This document shows, piece after piece, positions 1 to 11,258 of a stretch of 31,216 nucleotides of DNA. Each line of letters opens with the position of its first letter. Positions within the stretch are counted from its first letter, which is position 1. The notes under the pieces were generated by a model, which ran no database searches, had not been told where the DNA came from, and worked only from the letters and a program-made list of their open reading frames with translations. Origin of the DNA: Didymodactylos carnosus (taxonomy: Eukaryota > Rotifera > Eurotatoria > Philodinida > Philodinidae); the NCBI GenBank assembly GCA_905250885.1, contig CAJNOQ010001469.1, positions 1-31,216 of the forward strand. The letters are read 5' to 3'. A program made the translations under genes and the position numbers.

Positions 1-11
1 CAATTTACAAC

Positions 12-205
12 TGTTCTCCTTTGAGAATATATATGACAAAAATGTTCTCCTTCAAGAGTGCACGGTTTAAAAATGTTCTCATTTGAGATTATGTGCAAAC
101 GATTGTTCTCCTTCGAGAGTATACTATTTGAAAATGTTCTCCTTTAAGAGTAAGTTTATAAATTGTTCGAGAGTGCACAGTTTCAAATCGTTCTCAATTG
201 AGATG
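12..205. repeat. Tandem array of ~31-bp palindromic units
   Basis: Seven imperfect units begin near 12, 43, 74, 104, 135, 164 and 189, so the spacing is 29-31 bp except for the last. Each unit opens with TGTTCTC and four bases later has GAGA, giving a TTCTC-N4-GAGAA palindrome that is perfect in the first unit. The sixth unit has lost about five bases inside the palindrome. Units 2 and 6 also share GTGCAC. A period near 31 bp is about three helical turns, so all palindromes would lie on one face of the DNA. This is seen directly; a role as a protein-binding array is inference. Confidence 0.8.
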
Positions 206-380
206 GCGTCGTTTAGAAAAACTGGAAAAAGGTTAAAAAACACATACAACCGCCGCCGACGGTGAAAAAGTTTTCAGTTGCTTCCAGCTGTTGCCGTCGA
301 TCGAGAAAATGTTTTAGCCAGCAGCTGCCGACCAAATGATCGGCTGACACCTCTATCCACAACGGCTTGGGAAACGAGAT

Positions 381-395
381 CGAGAATAAAAGGAA
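381..395 (+). promoter_or_regulatory. TATA-like box downstream of the palindrome array
   Basis: The AATAAAAGG motif at about 385-393 sits in a locally GC-richer stretch (about 250-480) and is followed by a pyrimidine-rich leader with TCTTCTTCTCC. It could be a core promoter fed by the upstream array. No initiator or transcript can be shown, and AT-rich motifs are common in this DNA. Confidence 0.25.
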
Positions 396-479
396 CCAGT
401 TAACCAATAATCTCTCATCATCACATTACCGATTCTTCTTCTCCTACACAAAATCCCATTCGAGTCCTACACTACCAAC

Positions 480-1117
480 CAGTTGGAAAAAGTGATATTA
501 TTTTTAAAAGACAAGCCGTCAATAACCCATTTGCAAAAACCACGTTTGAAAATGAGGACTGCATATTTTATCAGATATCGATATATTTTCTTGACACATT
601 CTATATCAATATGCTCGTCGCAATCTGCCCTTTCTTGTAACATTAGTATGTGCTACATATTGCATAATTAAGATAATCATTGAGATTTCGTTGGAAAAAC
701 TAAAAAAGTCAAATCTGTGCAAAAATGAAGTCACCCATATTCGATTACTTGAAGTCAATAGTTTCTATCCTAATCAAGGTCATCGCAATGGTACATTCAA
801 AGAGCTTTCATTTGATGAACGGGATATCAACTAAATCTTTTTCCTTCACAGAAATAAACTGTTCTAACGTAAAGTCATCGAACTGTTGAATAATTTTACA
901 TTAATGCCATCACTTTTTCGCTGAACGTTTTTTAGTTTAAAAATCATGACAGAGTTTTCTTTATAAAATTCTCCTCTTGTCCTGTATGTACACTGCAAAA
1001 ACCGTATTTCAAGTGAATATATTAATTAACTATCCGGTGCAAGAGGGAAATATTTCACTTTTACAAATGGATTATTGACAGCTTGTCTTTTAAAAATAAT
1101 ATCTCTTTTTCCAACTG
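480..1117. repeat. Inverted pair of 59-bp protein-like fragments
   Basis: Bases 480-538 on the plus strand and 1059-1117 on the minus strand match at 55 of 59 positions. In the frame that reads GKSDIIFKRQAVNNPFAK in the first copy, two of the four differences are third-position synonymous changes (GCC/GCT, AAC/AAT) and two are replacements (Ser/Arg, Ala/Val). This looks like two pieces of a duplicated coding exon in opposite orientation. Neither copy lies in a supportable gene: the plus-strand frame runs about 55 codons to a stop near 642 with no good start. The parent family is not recognised. The rest of 206-1771 shows no gene. Confidence 0.6.
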
Positions 1118-1771
1118 ATTGATGTCCATCGTTCTTATATATTTTTGTAGACTGGAATCTTCTCTTTCTAATGGAAGAAGAAATGTATATGATGTTTCTC
1201 GACTGAGACATGAAGCAAACAAAAAAGCGAAAAACTTTTGTATCACTCGCTATTTGCAGAATTAAGTCATATATCATGTATAAAATATTGAATATGAATG
1301 ATTTATCAATTACTTGTGTCGATATTATAAATTGAAATTTCCTATGATATACCTGTCATCAATACTTTATTGACACGACATGGTTGCATAAAAAAATATT
1401 TTCTCAGCTTGAATTGACAATCTCAATGAATATGTTAAATACCAAAATGATAAAGTGTCTTAATTATAATGCTTTTTTAATTTTCAGATATGTATGTAAT
1501 TGTTATATCTGTTCGTTAGTTTGCATGTTGCTGTCTATTCTATGATAGAATTTCATCTGATCAGAATAAAAAGATATAAATGTTGTACTGATATTCTTTG
1601 TTTTTTAAAAGCTAAAATAGGCTGAATTTTCATTGTTAGACAGTTAACATACTATTAAAGACAGAAATAAAAAACAAAATAACACAAGTGATGGTAGTAA
1701 TCCTTAGAGATTATTGATAACACACATTTTATTTGACATAAGCGCATAATGGAATAATCACAAATTTTGAT

Positions 1772-4700
1772 TTATTTAACTGTATTTATTCTTGTTACAC
1801 ATGTATCAATGCAGTCTGTTTCTCGTATAAATTTATTATCATTTCCTTTACAACCTAGAAAAGAGAAAGGTGAGAGAGAGAAAAAGTGATTATTTGCCAA
1901 ATTTGTATTTTAAGAGTAAAACATACCACTATGTATAAACGGTAAACATTTTTGTTTATTGTAATCATAATACCACATTTGAATGAAGCCGTTACATGAT
2001 CCACGATCAGGTGTTGATGCACACACTAAAAATAAGAAAATCAAGTTATTTAGAGCATTTTATTAAAAACCACAAGAGTATAATTACTTATGCATTCTAG
2101 TCGACAATCATTTAATGTACGAAAATTATTTTCATTTCCACCACTTCCACGATAAATAAAATGATGACATGTCTGTTCAATTGGATGATAATACCATCGG
2201 TCATGATAGCGTGGTACAGATTCATGATGACCAACATGCATCGGTTGATGACATAATAGTGGACGATCTTTGAAAAAATATAGAATTTATATGAAATTTG
2301 AACCTTCTAACATAGAATAAATGCAAGAAGTAGATTTTAATATAAAAAGAAATAAAGAAATGCCTATTAATCAGTTGAGAAGCAAAATATTTGATACACA
2401 CAGTAATAATGATTGATATTTCTCGGTGGTATATTGAAACAAATGTAACGTCAAAATTTAGTTTTGCATATTTATTGTTTTCGACTTACCCGGTTTCTTG
2501 AATGGTTGGCAGATTGGTTCTCCTGCTCTATTCACTTCGCATGTATGGTTATCAAAACATTGATATTTCTAAAAAAACCCAAAGATCAAAATGAGAATAT
2601 TAGAAAATCCATGCAATTGTAGAACAGAATTTGGTTGAAATCCAAAAGATAATTCACTTACTGCACACGGTGGACTGCATTCACATGTCTCATTGATTAA
2701 ATCAAAACCATATGAACATTTTTTTGTACATTGACACGTTAAATCACATTGAACAATTTCAGTTGTTTTAATCAAGGATAATGTTGCTGTTGTTTCTATT
2801 TGATCTGTTTCATTTGTTGAGTTAAAATCATCATCGAAATATTCGGTTGACGTTAAATATTCAAAATTAGTACCATTTTCATTTTGTGTTTCATTGAGCA
2901 AAATAGTGACATCCGTATGAGATATATTATTGTAGGAATAATCTGAAATTGTTTCGGTTGTTTCATTGTCATAAGTCCATGTAGTTAAATCAATTCGTGT
3001 TGTATTACTTTCTGTTTCATTTTCATTACTTAAATCATTTTTGTCCAACATTGTTTCATCATGTATGGTCACATTACCATCTGATGAATATGTAGTAGCA
3101 ACATCCAGAGTAAGACATCCTTCATCGTTCTCACAACTAACGCTTGTATCATTGATTAATGATGTAAATTGAGTATAGGCCAAAGTTGTTTCATTATCAG
3201 CATAGTCGGAGAGCGTACTATTCTCATCTGATAAAGATGGAATTGTTTTACTCGTCACATTATCCCATTGATCAATTTCAGTATTATTATCTTCCATGGA
3301 CGATACACTTTTATCAGTTACAGTCAGTAATTCACTTGTAAAACTGGATGTAGTTTCAATTGTATTTTGTTCTGATGGTGAACTATCAATAATTACTAAA
3401 ATCAAATGTTCTCGTTGAACGAATACTGCTCAATTCAAAAATGCAATGTCTTTAACTTCATATGAACTGATTCAGTCCCGATTCTTCGACACTTTATAGT
3501 GTCGGCGGCTCACAGACAGCTTTCATCTCCCCGCCCAAAATGTTGTCAAAGAGTCAGGAAAAAAATTTATGTGTCGACGAATCGGGAATATTCCTATGAA
3601 CTGAATATATCAATTAATTCAACACAATACTCTATGATTAAGAGTAGAATGTGGCAAAAAAAAGTTTAGACGAAAACACGTTGGCGAAAAAATTTCTCGC
3701 ATGAAATCTGTTTATATCAAAGAGTAAAGACCATACCGTCATATAATGATCAATTCACTTACTTGATTCAATAGTTGAGTGTTCTTCTGTAGACAATGTA
3801 TCGTTTTTGCTATCAAACATTTCCGTTGTATGTTTTTCATTTGAAGGTGAATCTGTTTCTTCATTATCCACTTCGACACTTATTGTTGTAACATTATCAG
3901 ATAAAACTGTTTGATTATCGAGTTTGTTAACATTCATATCGACTGTATTTTCATCATTTATTGTTGATGATATTTCATTGGTTAGTACGTCAGTATTTAA
4001 TGATGCAGTACTAATCAAGTCATTGTTATCGAATTGTATAACATTAATTGTTGTTAGAGACCCATCTAGTGCATTAGTAGTTTCATTTACATCAGTAGTT
4101 TCATTTACAGCACTAATATGTTTTGGATCTTCTTCATAAATAATTTTTTTTAAAAACGAATCTACTGTGATATTTTTAACATCATCAAATTCTGTATTAT
4201 TTAATGATAAAATATCATTGATAAAAGACAATGGACTATTTGAAGTGATAAAATTGTTTGTATAATTATCGTTCAACATAGAGTTATCAGATATGGTAAT
4301 GTTTGTATCGAATTTAGTTTCATTATCAAATAAAAGATTGTTTGAAATTATTTTAGAGGTTTGTATCAGATTAATCATACTAGTAGGAAAAGTATTCACT
4401 TGTGTCATATTTACCATTTCAATATCCGATAAATTTACTTTTGTTAATAATATTTTGTTTAAACTCTTATTTTCTAAATTATCTTCAAATATCATAGTTG
4501 TAGGATAAATATCATTTATATTATTGAGTTCCATTTGTTCCATTGTATCGTTTGAAATATTATTAATTGATGAAGATAATTTCATGTCCTCAGACAATAT
4601 TTCAATTTCATCATCAAAATTATCATGTTGATTATTTCTTCTCATTCGTTTTAAATTCATCAGTAAATCGGGTCGTCGCCTCGATAAAACCGTTTCTTGT

Positions 4701-5603
4701 AGACTATTATCAGTAGTTCGTTTAAATGATAATGTTGTTGATGGTAGTGGTGTTGAAAGTGAAAAATTTGTAAAAATAAAAGCGGTGTAAACAATTGATT
4801 TTGATAGCTAAAAAAAAATGAACACCAGAAACATCTTTATGTGCTTTAGTAATTTTAATCTATTAAAATTTTTACAGAATGATAACAATAGAGCTTAAAA
4901 GTTCTCATAGCTATTCGAACCCATAACAGGGAATATAAAATAAGTTCCATTCATAAAGTGTTTTTGATGCTATAATCATATATTATATCTATCAAGCGTG
5001 ATGAATGAACATCATAATGAAGAAAAAACGGAATATGTAAGAGTCATACAATATGGTTCATGTTATATTATGTGTTAATTAAGCGAAAATATAACTTTTG
5101 TATTACATTTTATCGTACTACTAGTTAGTTTTATCTATCCACATAGTATTACGAAGTCTAAATGAAAATATTTATAATAGAAGTGGATGAGAAACGTTTT
5201 TCATTCTATCGTTTAATATCAAAACTGTGTTGTATTCTTGAATATTATGGGTTTTTTTTTGGAAATCAAATTTTAACGCCACATATTTTGAACATTAGAG
5301 ACAACGAACTAGAAACATATTCTTAAACTAGATCATAAAACAAATTAAAAGAAAAAAAATCTTCAGTGTTCCTCTTTCAACATTATAAGAATTTTCGGAC
5401 AAAAAAAAATTTTTACATTCGGATGTTGTGATGTAAAAGGATTAGTACAATACCTTAGCTCTAAGAAAGTACCAAAATGATCATTCAAAGATTTAAACGA
5501 GATTTATGTCATATGAGTTATTATTACAAAAAAATTTAAAAATATTACTTACATAAATAAACAGTATATAGCATACAAGTGTATAATTAAACCATCCCCT
5601 CAT
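1772..5603 (-). CDS. Secreted Asn/Ser/Thr-rich protein with two Kunitz domains
   Basis: Seven exons, 5'to 3' on the minus strand: 5603-5553, 4807-3763, 3395-2662, 2568-2490, 2267-2088, 2025-1927, 1854-1772; intron phases agree and the sum is 2271 nt, about 756 residues. Exon 1 plus the start of exon 2 encode a hydrophobic signal peptide starting MRGWFNYTLVCYILFIY. Residues ~50-570 are acidic and rich in N, S, T and D with dozens of N-x-S/T sites, mucin-like. A Cys-rich part (~585-640, CDLTCQCTKKCSYGFD and on) resembles an antistasin-type or other small inhibitor fold. Kunitz 1 (~642-693) has DRWYYHP, FIYRGSGGNENNF and only four Cys. Kunitz 2 (~697-749) has all six Cys, with Asn after the second Cys where trypsin inhibitors have Lys or Arg. 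A minus-strand AATAAA lies at 1733-1728. An extracellular protease-binding or adhesive role is inferred from domain type only. Confidence 0.8.
3471..3594. mobile_element. Short TIR element in an intron, possibly Mutator-like MITE
   Basis: The 17-bp terminal repeats TCCCGATTCTTCGACAC (3476-3492) and its inverted partner at 3571-3587 match at 16 positions. The same ten bases, TATGAACTGA, occur at 3461-3470 and 3595-3604, the expected look of a 10-bp target duplication. An inner CGACAC-TTTATA-GTGTCG hairpin lies next to the left repeat. With no coding capacity and a 9-11 bp duplication, a Mutator-type MITE is the best guess. It sits in the phase-1 intron 3396-3762 of the Kunitz gene and so does not disturb its reading frame. 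Confidence 0.7.
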
Positions 5604-8600
5604 TGTTCGTATTGTTCACCTATTGTTTTTGTTTTTGTTGGAATGAATAGGTTTATTTTATTCTAATTCACCTGCTTTAAACAATTAATAATTTTGTTGC
5701 CTTAGCACTATTAAACATTATAAAAAAAAAGAAGTAACTAATATTTTTTATCAACGAGTTTGGATTTACTGTATGTCAAAAAATAGGAAGTTGCCTTTAT
5801 TTCTCTTTTTCTTTTTTTTTCTAGTTATTCAATCTTTCATATGATAACGTAATGGTCATGATGGACAATCACAATCATTTTTCTCACTACTGTTGTACTG
5901 TTTTGTTTCTTTTTTTTTTATTCGTTATACCACTGAGATGTAATTTGTTGATAATATGTATGAGTTTTAGTTTATATTATCATTATTAGTATTTTTTCTC
6001 CTCTATTCTGTTAACTAATGAGAACGGTATTGCGCTATTTCATAATATATATACAAATGAAAAAATTCCAATGAGATGTGATATTTGGTCAATCAATGGA
6101 TAATATCTTAGTTTTTGTTTTTCTTTGTTTTTATAATGTAATATGAAACAGAACTTATTGATAATCGTAAGATTATTCAAAATTAGATAGCCACTAAAAT
6201 TATTAACTATGTATATATTGTGAAATTATATTTTTTATCTGTTATTCACTTACAATTGTTTGTTTTTTCTCATTAAAAAAATGAACTACTTAGTTTCATT
6301 CCAATTTCGATCATTCTGCAGAATATAGGAAAGAACAGCGAAGTTGATTTTAGCAGTTCGTCTGCAAAGATTAAATTCGTATGTTCGATTCTAGCTTCGA
6401 TTTGCAAGGATTGACTTTGTGTTTTGATAGTTTAAGTTTCAGAATGATATAATGGGAATTTATATTCTCTATTTCGTTCTGGTTCAAAATTAAAGCTTAA
6501 ATTAATACTTAGTTATGTAATATTTATTTGAAATTTCTCGTCAATTAACTAGAAATTGGAAAACTTTCATTTGCAAACGTTCGTTCCAGTCTAGAAACTG
6601 CCGATTTGTGAGAAGTCGCCGAGAAACGAAGTGTCGAATTTTTGCTCAATTTAGATAAATATATGATCAGAAAAACAAACAAACAAACAAACAGTAGAGA
6701 ACGTTTTCAAAAGACAAACAAGTGCTAGTACTGAGCGAGTAAGTATTTAATCTGACAGAGACAGATGAAGAACATATTGAAAGCAAAATTACATTCACAC
6801 GAATGATGATGACATAGAATCTATAAACTTACATCCATGATACAGATTTGAACTAAATTGTTTAAAAGTAAATGCATAAGAGTTTGTAAGAGAGTTTTGA
6901 AGAGTGATTATGTACTATCTAATTTCGAACCTCTTGTTGATCTCCCATTGTATAAGGATAATAAAAATATTTTCTTGAAAAAAAGAATTTCTTCGCTATT
7001 AGATATGGATTTATATTTCCTATCTGAGTGGAAAAGGTCTTTGAACGTTCCAAATTATTTGAAAAGTATAACATAGATACAGTAGCCTATTAATATAGTC
7101 AATCATATTTGGATACGTAATCTTTTATTTTCTATCAAGGTCTCTTTTCATCCGTATCATAAACATCCAGTAATAATTATTTTTGAGGACTCATGTTGTT
7201 TTTTGTTTTCTTATTTATTATGAACAAAAAAGAAAAAACTAAAGACTGTTGTGTATTATCTCATCTATTATTTTACTTCTAGATAAAATGTTGGAATAAT
7301 AATTCGACTATTTTTTCTTACTGATACAGTGATAAGAAGAAAGAAATATTTCCAAAATTGTGTAATATGAGAGTATACTGTTATTCGTGATATCAATAAA
7401 TGACAAACCATATAGCTGTTGGTCACTACAGTATATCTGTTATTCGTGATGATTGTTAATCTCTCAAATGAATAGTGTATACATATTTGGTTTAAAAGAA
7501 GAAGAAAAATTTATGGATACAGAGTTATGCATCTAAGAAGAGATAGTTCTTCGATCATTATCATATGCAATGATGAATCAAAACAAAAAAACAATTACAT
7601 AATAATCGTTAAAAGACAACTATATGCATGTATACGATCATGAATGGCAGATAAAATCTGTACAGAATAAAACAGAAGAAAAAAAGAAAAACTATACAAA
7701 ATTGATCATACTAATTAGTCAAAATTGATAAAAGAGAATAGTGATCGTTAGTTATAAGAGTTAGATTTTGTCTCACTATTAGAGTTCTTTGATTGTTATA
7801 TTTTGTGATTGATATACACATTCAAAAATAAAAGTTTAAAGAAATAATACAAAAAATTATTCAAATCTAAAAATTAAACAATATTCATTTATGCATTTTA
7901 TCATCGTCTTCTATGTCTTTCAACTACATTCGTTATTATACAAATTTTAACTGATAGATGATGAGTCCTCTTGACAATGGTTAAACCTAAAGATAAATGA
8001 CACCACGCCTTATTTAAAGTTTTTTCCCACTTATATCAGTTACATTGATTTCTTCTTTTTCTTTTTGTCATTTGAAAAAAAAACAACATATTTTAACACA
8101 TGTAATATCAACGTTTGTATTGTAAAATTACTAACGTGTACATGTCAACGTTTTCATGAAATAAAATTGATTCCAATTTTGTCTTGTGCACATGAAATGA
8201 AAAAAAAGAAAGAAATAATATATGTATATATGTATGGATTCTACTTCTAAATATTAAATTGTATCCATTATCCATCTTATGCGAATTGTGTGACGTTGGT
8301 TTATTTTCATTAAAATTTTTCAGCTTTTTCATCAAATGATATCATAAAATTGATTATTGGTCGTCACATAGAAGTAAACACAATCTAATATATTCTATTA
8401 ATGTCTTCATTTGAAAAGAAATTGCATTTCTAGAAAAGAAAAAGAGAAATGAAAAAAAAAGTTCATTTGGACACGCGCGAATATGAACGAAGAGAATTAT
8501 AAATTTATCGATTGTATTCTGATTAACAGGTAAAATTAATAATTAGGAACAAAAAGAAAGAGTAAAAAGAGAAAAAAAAAAGTTCAACTTCATACTATAG

Positions 8601-9478
8601 ACGTATTTGTAAATATGAAGGTCATCAAAAGATTCAACTCACGCTATATTTTAATAAAGAAAACCTTTTTTATTTTTTTATTCTACTGTCTTTATTTTTT
8701 CGTAGAAAAAAAAAAAATAACAAAAGAATAGAATGGCTTATTTGTAATTAAAAACGCGATATTTGTTTTAAAATAAGTATAAATTTATTAAAATTTTTAC
8801 TCAATATATAAATATACAGTCAACAGAACAAATTTGGTTTTTACGTAGTAACAACGTCTGCCATAAGAGAGAAGAACACATCAAAATTTTTTGATTTTTC
8901 AAATTATTTAGAATATATTCATCATTTAGAAAAATAAAGTACTACTTTGTTTATGTGAACAGCTTGGCTTAACGTTTATGTTATTTGTCACATATTTTGA
9001 CAAATGTTGTTCAAATCTTCATCCAGACAAATTCTGTACAAATCATGGACAAGTTTCTTATATTAGCATACGTGCTATATTGTAACCTACAACATAGTCT
9101 TGTTAGATTAGAAAGTACGTAGAGCACTCAAACAATTGAGTAAAAGAACGGTAACAGTAGTCAGAAGACGAAGTGTTCTTTCGTTCTTTCTCATTTACTT
9201 GTTTTAGTAACATAAGATTTTCAGACATACATGTCTGAAATAAATATGATAGAAAACAGTTGAGTTAGTAACACTGTTTGCGACAACTACTCATTAATCA
9301 ATAGTTTTTACATGTTATGATTTTATTGATTAAAGGCTAAATTAATGTTAATTTATCCTCACCTGAAGTTTTATTTTAAGCATGTCATTTTTTTCTTTCA
9401 GAATGAGTAGTAGAAAGATGCAGAAATAAGTTTTTGACATTTTTTTTTTTGAAAACAAATATAAAAAAGTGTTTTCGA
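5604..9478. other. AT-rich gene-free interval
   Basis: Roughly 3.9 kb between divergent genes, dominated by A and T runs. I see an (AAAC)n microsatellite at about 6672-6693 and a direct repeat of CTGTTATTCGTGAT at 7378-7391 and 7437-7450. One 72-codon open frame at 6858-7076 has a protein-like composition but no recognised family or splice context. The 3' end presumably holds the promoter and leader of the AJM1-like gene, and the left end that of the Kunitz gene. Confidence 0.6.
9401..9429 (+). promoter_or_regulatory. Leader acceptor site and 8-codon upstream ORF
   Basis: A strong acceptor-like TTTTTTTCTTTCAG ends at about 9401. Two bases later an ATG at 9403 opens a complete eight-residue frame (MSSRKMQK) ending at 9429, 50 bases before the chosen main start at 9479. 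The acceptor could close a 5' UTR intron or receive a spliced leader; no donor is evident. The upstream frame could lower translation of the main frame. All functional readings are inference. Confidence 0.35.
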
Positions 9479-11258
9479 ATGAATGAAGATCGACCATTAA
9501 TAAAACAATCGATGGTTCGAAAGCTTCGTACAAGCTGTTCACAATCAAACGTTTTTCCTAGTAGTTCAACTGATTCATCACCAAATATTAATAATATTAA
9601 GCGAAAACCACTGTATTCCACAGATGATTATCTTCCTTATTCACTCGAAGATGAAGGTTATGCAAGTGTTACGACGACAAATACACTGTTCGATAGTCAA
9701 TCAATGGAAACATCACTTAGGCATTCTCGAAGTTCATCATTTACAAAAAAATCTCAGAAAAACGATTCTGATACGGATGATTCAGAGTTATTAAATAATA
9801 TGATTGACTGGCAATCATTAACTAAGCAAGTACAAAATCTTGTTGATCGTCTTGATAATTGGTTACACGAACCTCTTCAAGATCGTCACTTACGCATAGA
9901 ACAGTCGTATACACCAAATTCTTATCCAGTTTTACAGACAACATTAACGCCACTAAAAATTGATCTATTATCTAGAACAACAACAAGTAAAATATCAAAT
10001 CAAAGCAATATCACGGTCAATTTTGTATCTAGAGATAATCACGTCGATAATACCACCTTACCACGATCAGATTCAACAGTTAATACAACAAGATCAAAAA
10101 AGTATACCAATTGATTTTAAGACAAATTGAATATAAATATTATCTTTTCTTTTTTTAGAATTAAAACTACGAGATTAACGGAAGTTAACGATCAAACCCC
10201 AATTCAAGTAAGTACTCAGATTCATTTGTAACAAATTACGATTACTTTCTCTTGTAGCGGTCTCAATGTTGTACATATTGTACAAAATTTATTCCATTGT
10301 TTAATAAATCATACGTTAATGATAATTTAAAACAATATACAATGTGTCCGTACTGTGAAGACATTTATTGTAATAAATTGTGTCAGAAAAACGATTGGAT
10401 ATTGCATAAACAAAATTGTCATCTCTCTTATATCTATAGTTGTTGTGGTTACATTTTACGCCTAATTAAAAGTAATTCGTATTTTTTGATACGTTTAAGT
10501 GCTTTAGCTCGAAGTGGTTATTTGACATCGGGTAGAGGAGCTGTCACGTTGTATTTCGACAATATGCAAGAAGTTGAATCTTATGTTAATTATAATACTA
10601 AATATAATCGTTTAATGTCAGTTTATTGGCCATTGAATACAAACTCGAATAAATCGACGAAAAATTTACGTCCAATTGAGTCCGAACGTTTGAATGAATT
10701 ATGTTTAATGTACGAACCACAAAAAGAGTTCATTTGTCATGTATCAATAAACACAGGTAATGATCATTATCTTTTAAAATTCAAAAATAAAATAATTAAA
10801 ATTTTTTCTTTTTTTTCTTTTTTGTTGAAAATGATTATGATGATCAACATTATCCTTATATGTGCGTTAGTCGAACAGTTAATTATAAACTAGTCGATAT
10901 TAATTTACAACAATATCATCAATCAAATAATAGTACATTATTATTAACATCTTTATATGAGAATTCGAATGGTACCGATATAACTACTATTCGACAAGCT
11001 TATTTTGCTAATTTACAAATAGAACTTCGAAAACGTGGTATAGAAGTTGAAGAACATTATCCAGAATTATATGAAAAATTATGTGAATACATTTCATCTA
11101 CTGAAACATATCAACATTTTACACCTATCTGTTTGTTTATGAGACATCATTATTCAAAACAATTGTTTATGTGTGTTATAATGCCTGATTCTGATTTGGA
11201 TCGATCCTGGTTAATTGATCGATGTTTACTAAATCAATTGAATATTTGTGATTCCTGA
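9479..11258 (+). CDS. AJM1-like junction protein, zinc finger plus alpha/beta region
   Basis: Exons 9479-10101, 10159-10207, 10258-10756 and probably 10828-11258; about 533 residues. Start MNEDRPLIKQ is the first ATG after in-frame non-ATG codons. Residues 1-224 are polar and Ser-rich with a likely helix near 100-140 (IDWQSLTKQVQNLVDRLDNW). Residues ~227-275 carry Cys/His pairs (CCTYC, CPYCEDIYCNKLCQKNDW, HKQNCH) like a MYND-type treble finger. Then come ARSGYLTSGRGAVTLYF and a mixed alpha/beta stretch ending CVIMPDSDLDRSW. This order recalls the C-terminal part of AJM1/ajm-1 apical junction proteins; I assign it from memory of the family, so treat the name as tentative. The protein is much shorter than nematode ajm-1. 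The last intron lacks an AG at the frame-preserving end; an alternative canonical acceptor would start exon 4 at 10879 and give about 516 residues. Confidence 0.6.

Noticed and set aside
1..205. CRISPR array
   Set aside because: The repeats are imperfect, the whole 31-bp unit is repeated with no unique spacers, and the context is eukaryotic.
6858..7076. 72-codon open frame as a gene
   Set aside because: No recognised motif, no splice partners and no clear promoter; chance frames of this size occur in such DNA.
9434..9478. Earlier non-ATG start of the AJM1-like protein
   Set aside because: Those codons (TTG start, Lys/Phe-rich) look like leader DNA; the first ATG in frame is 9479.
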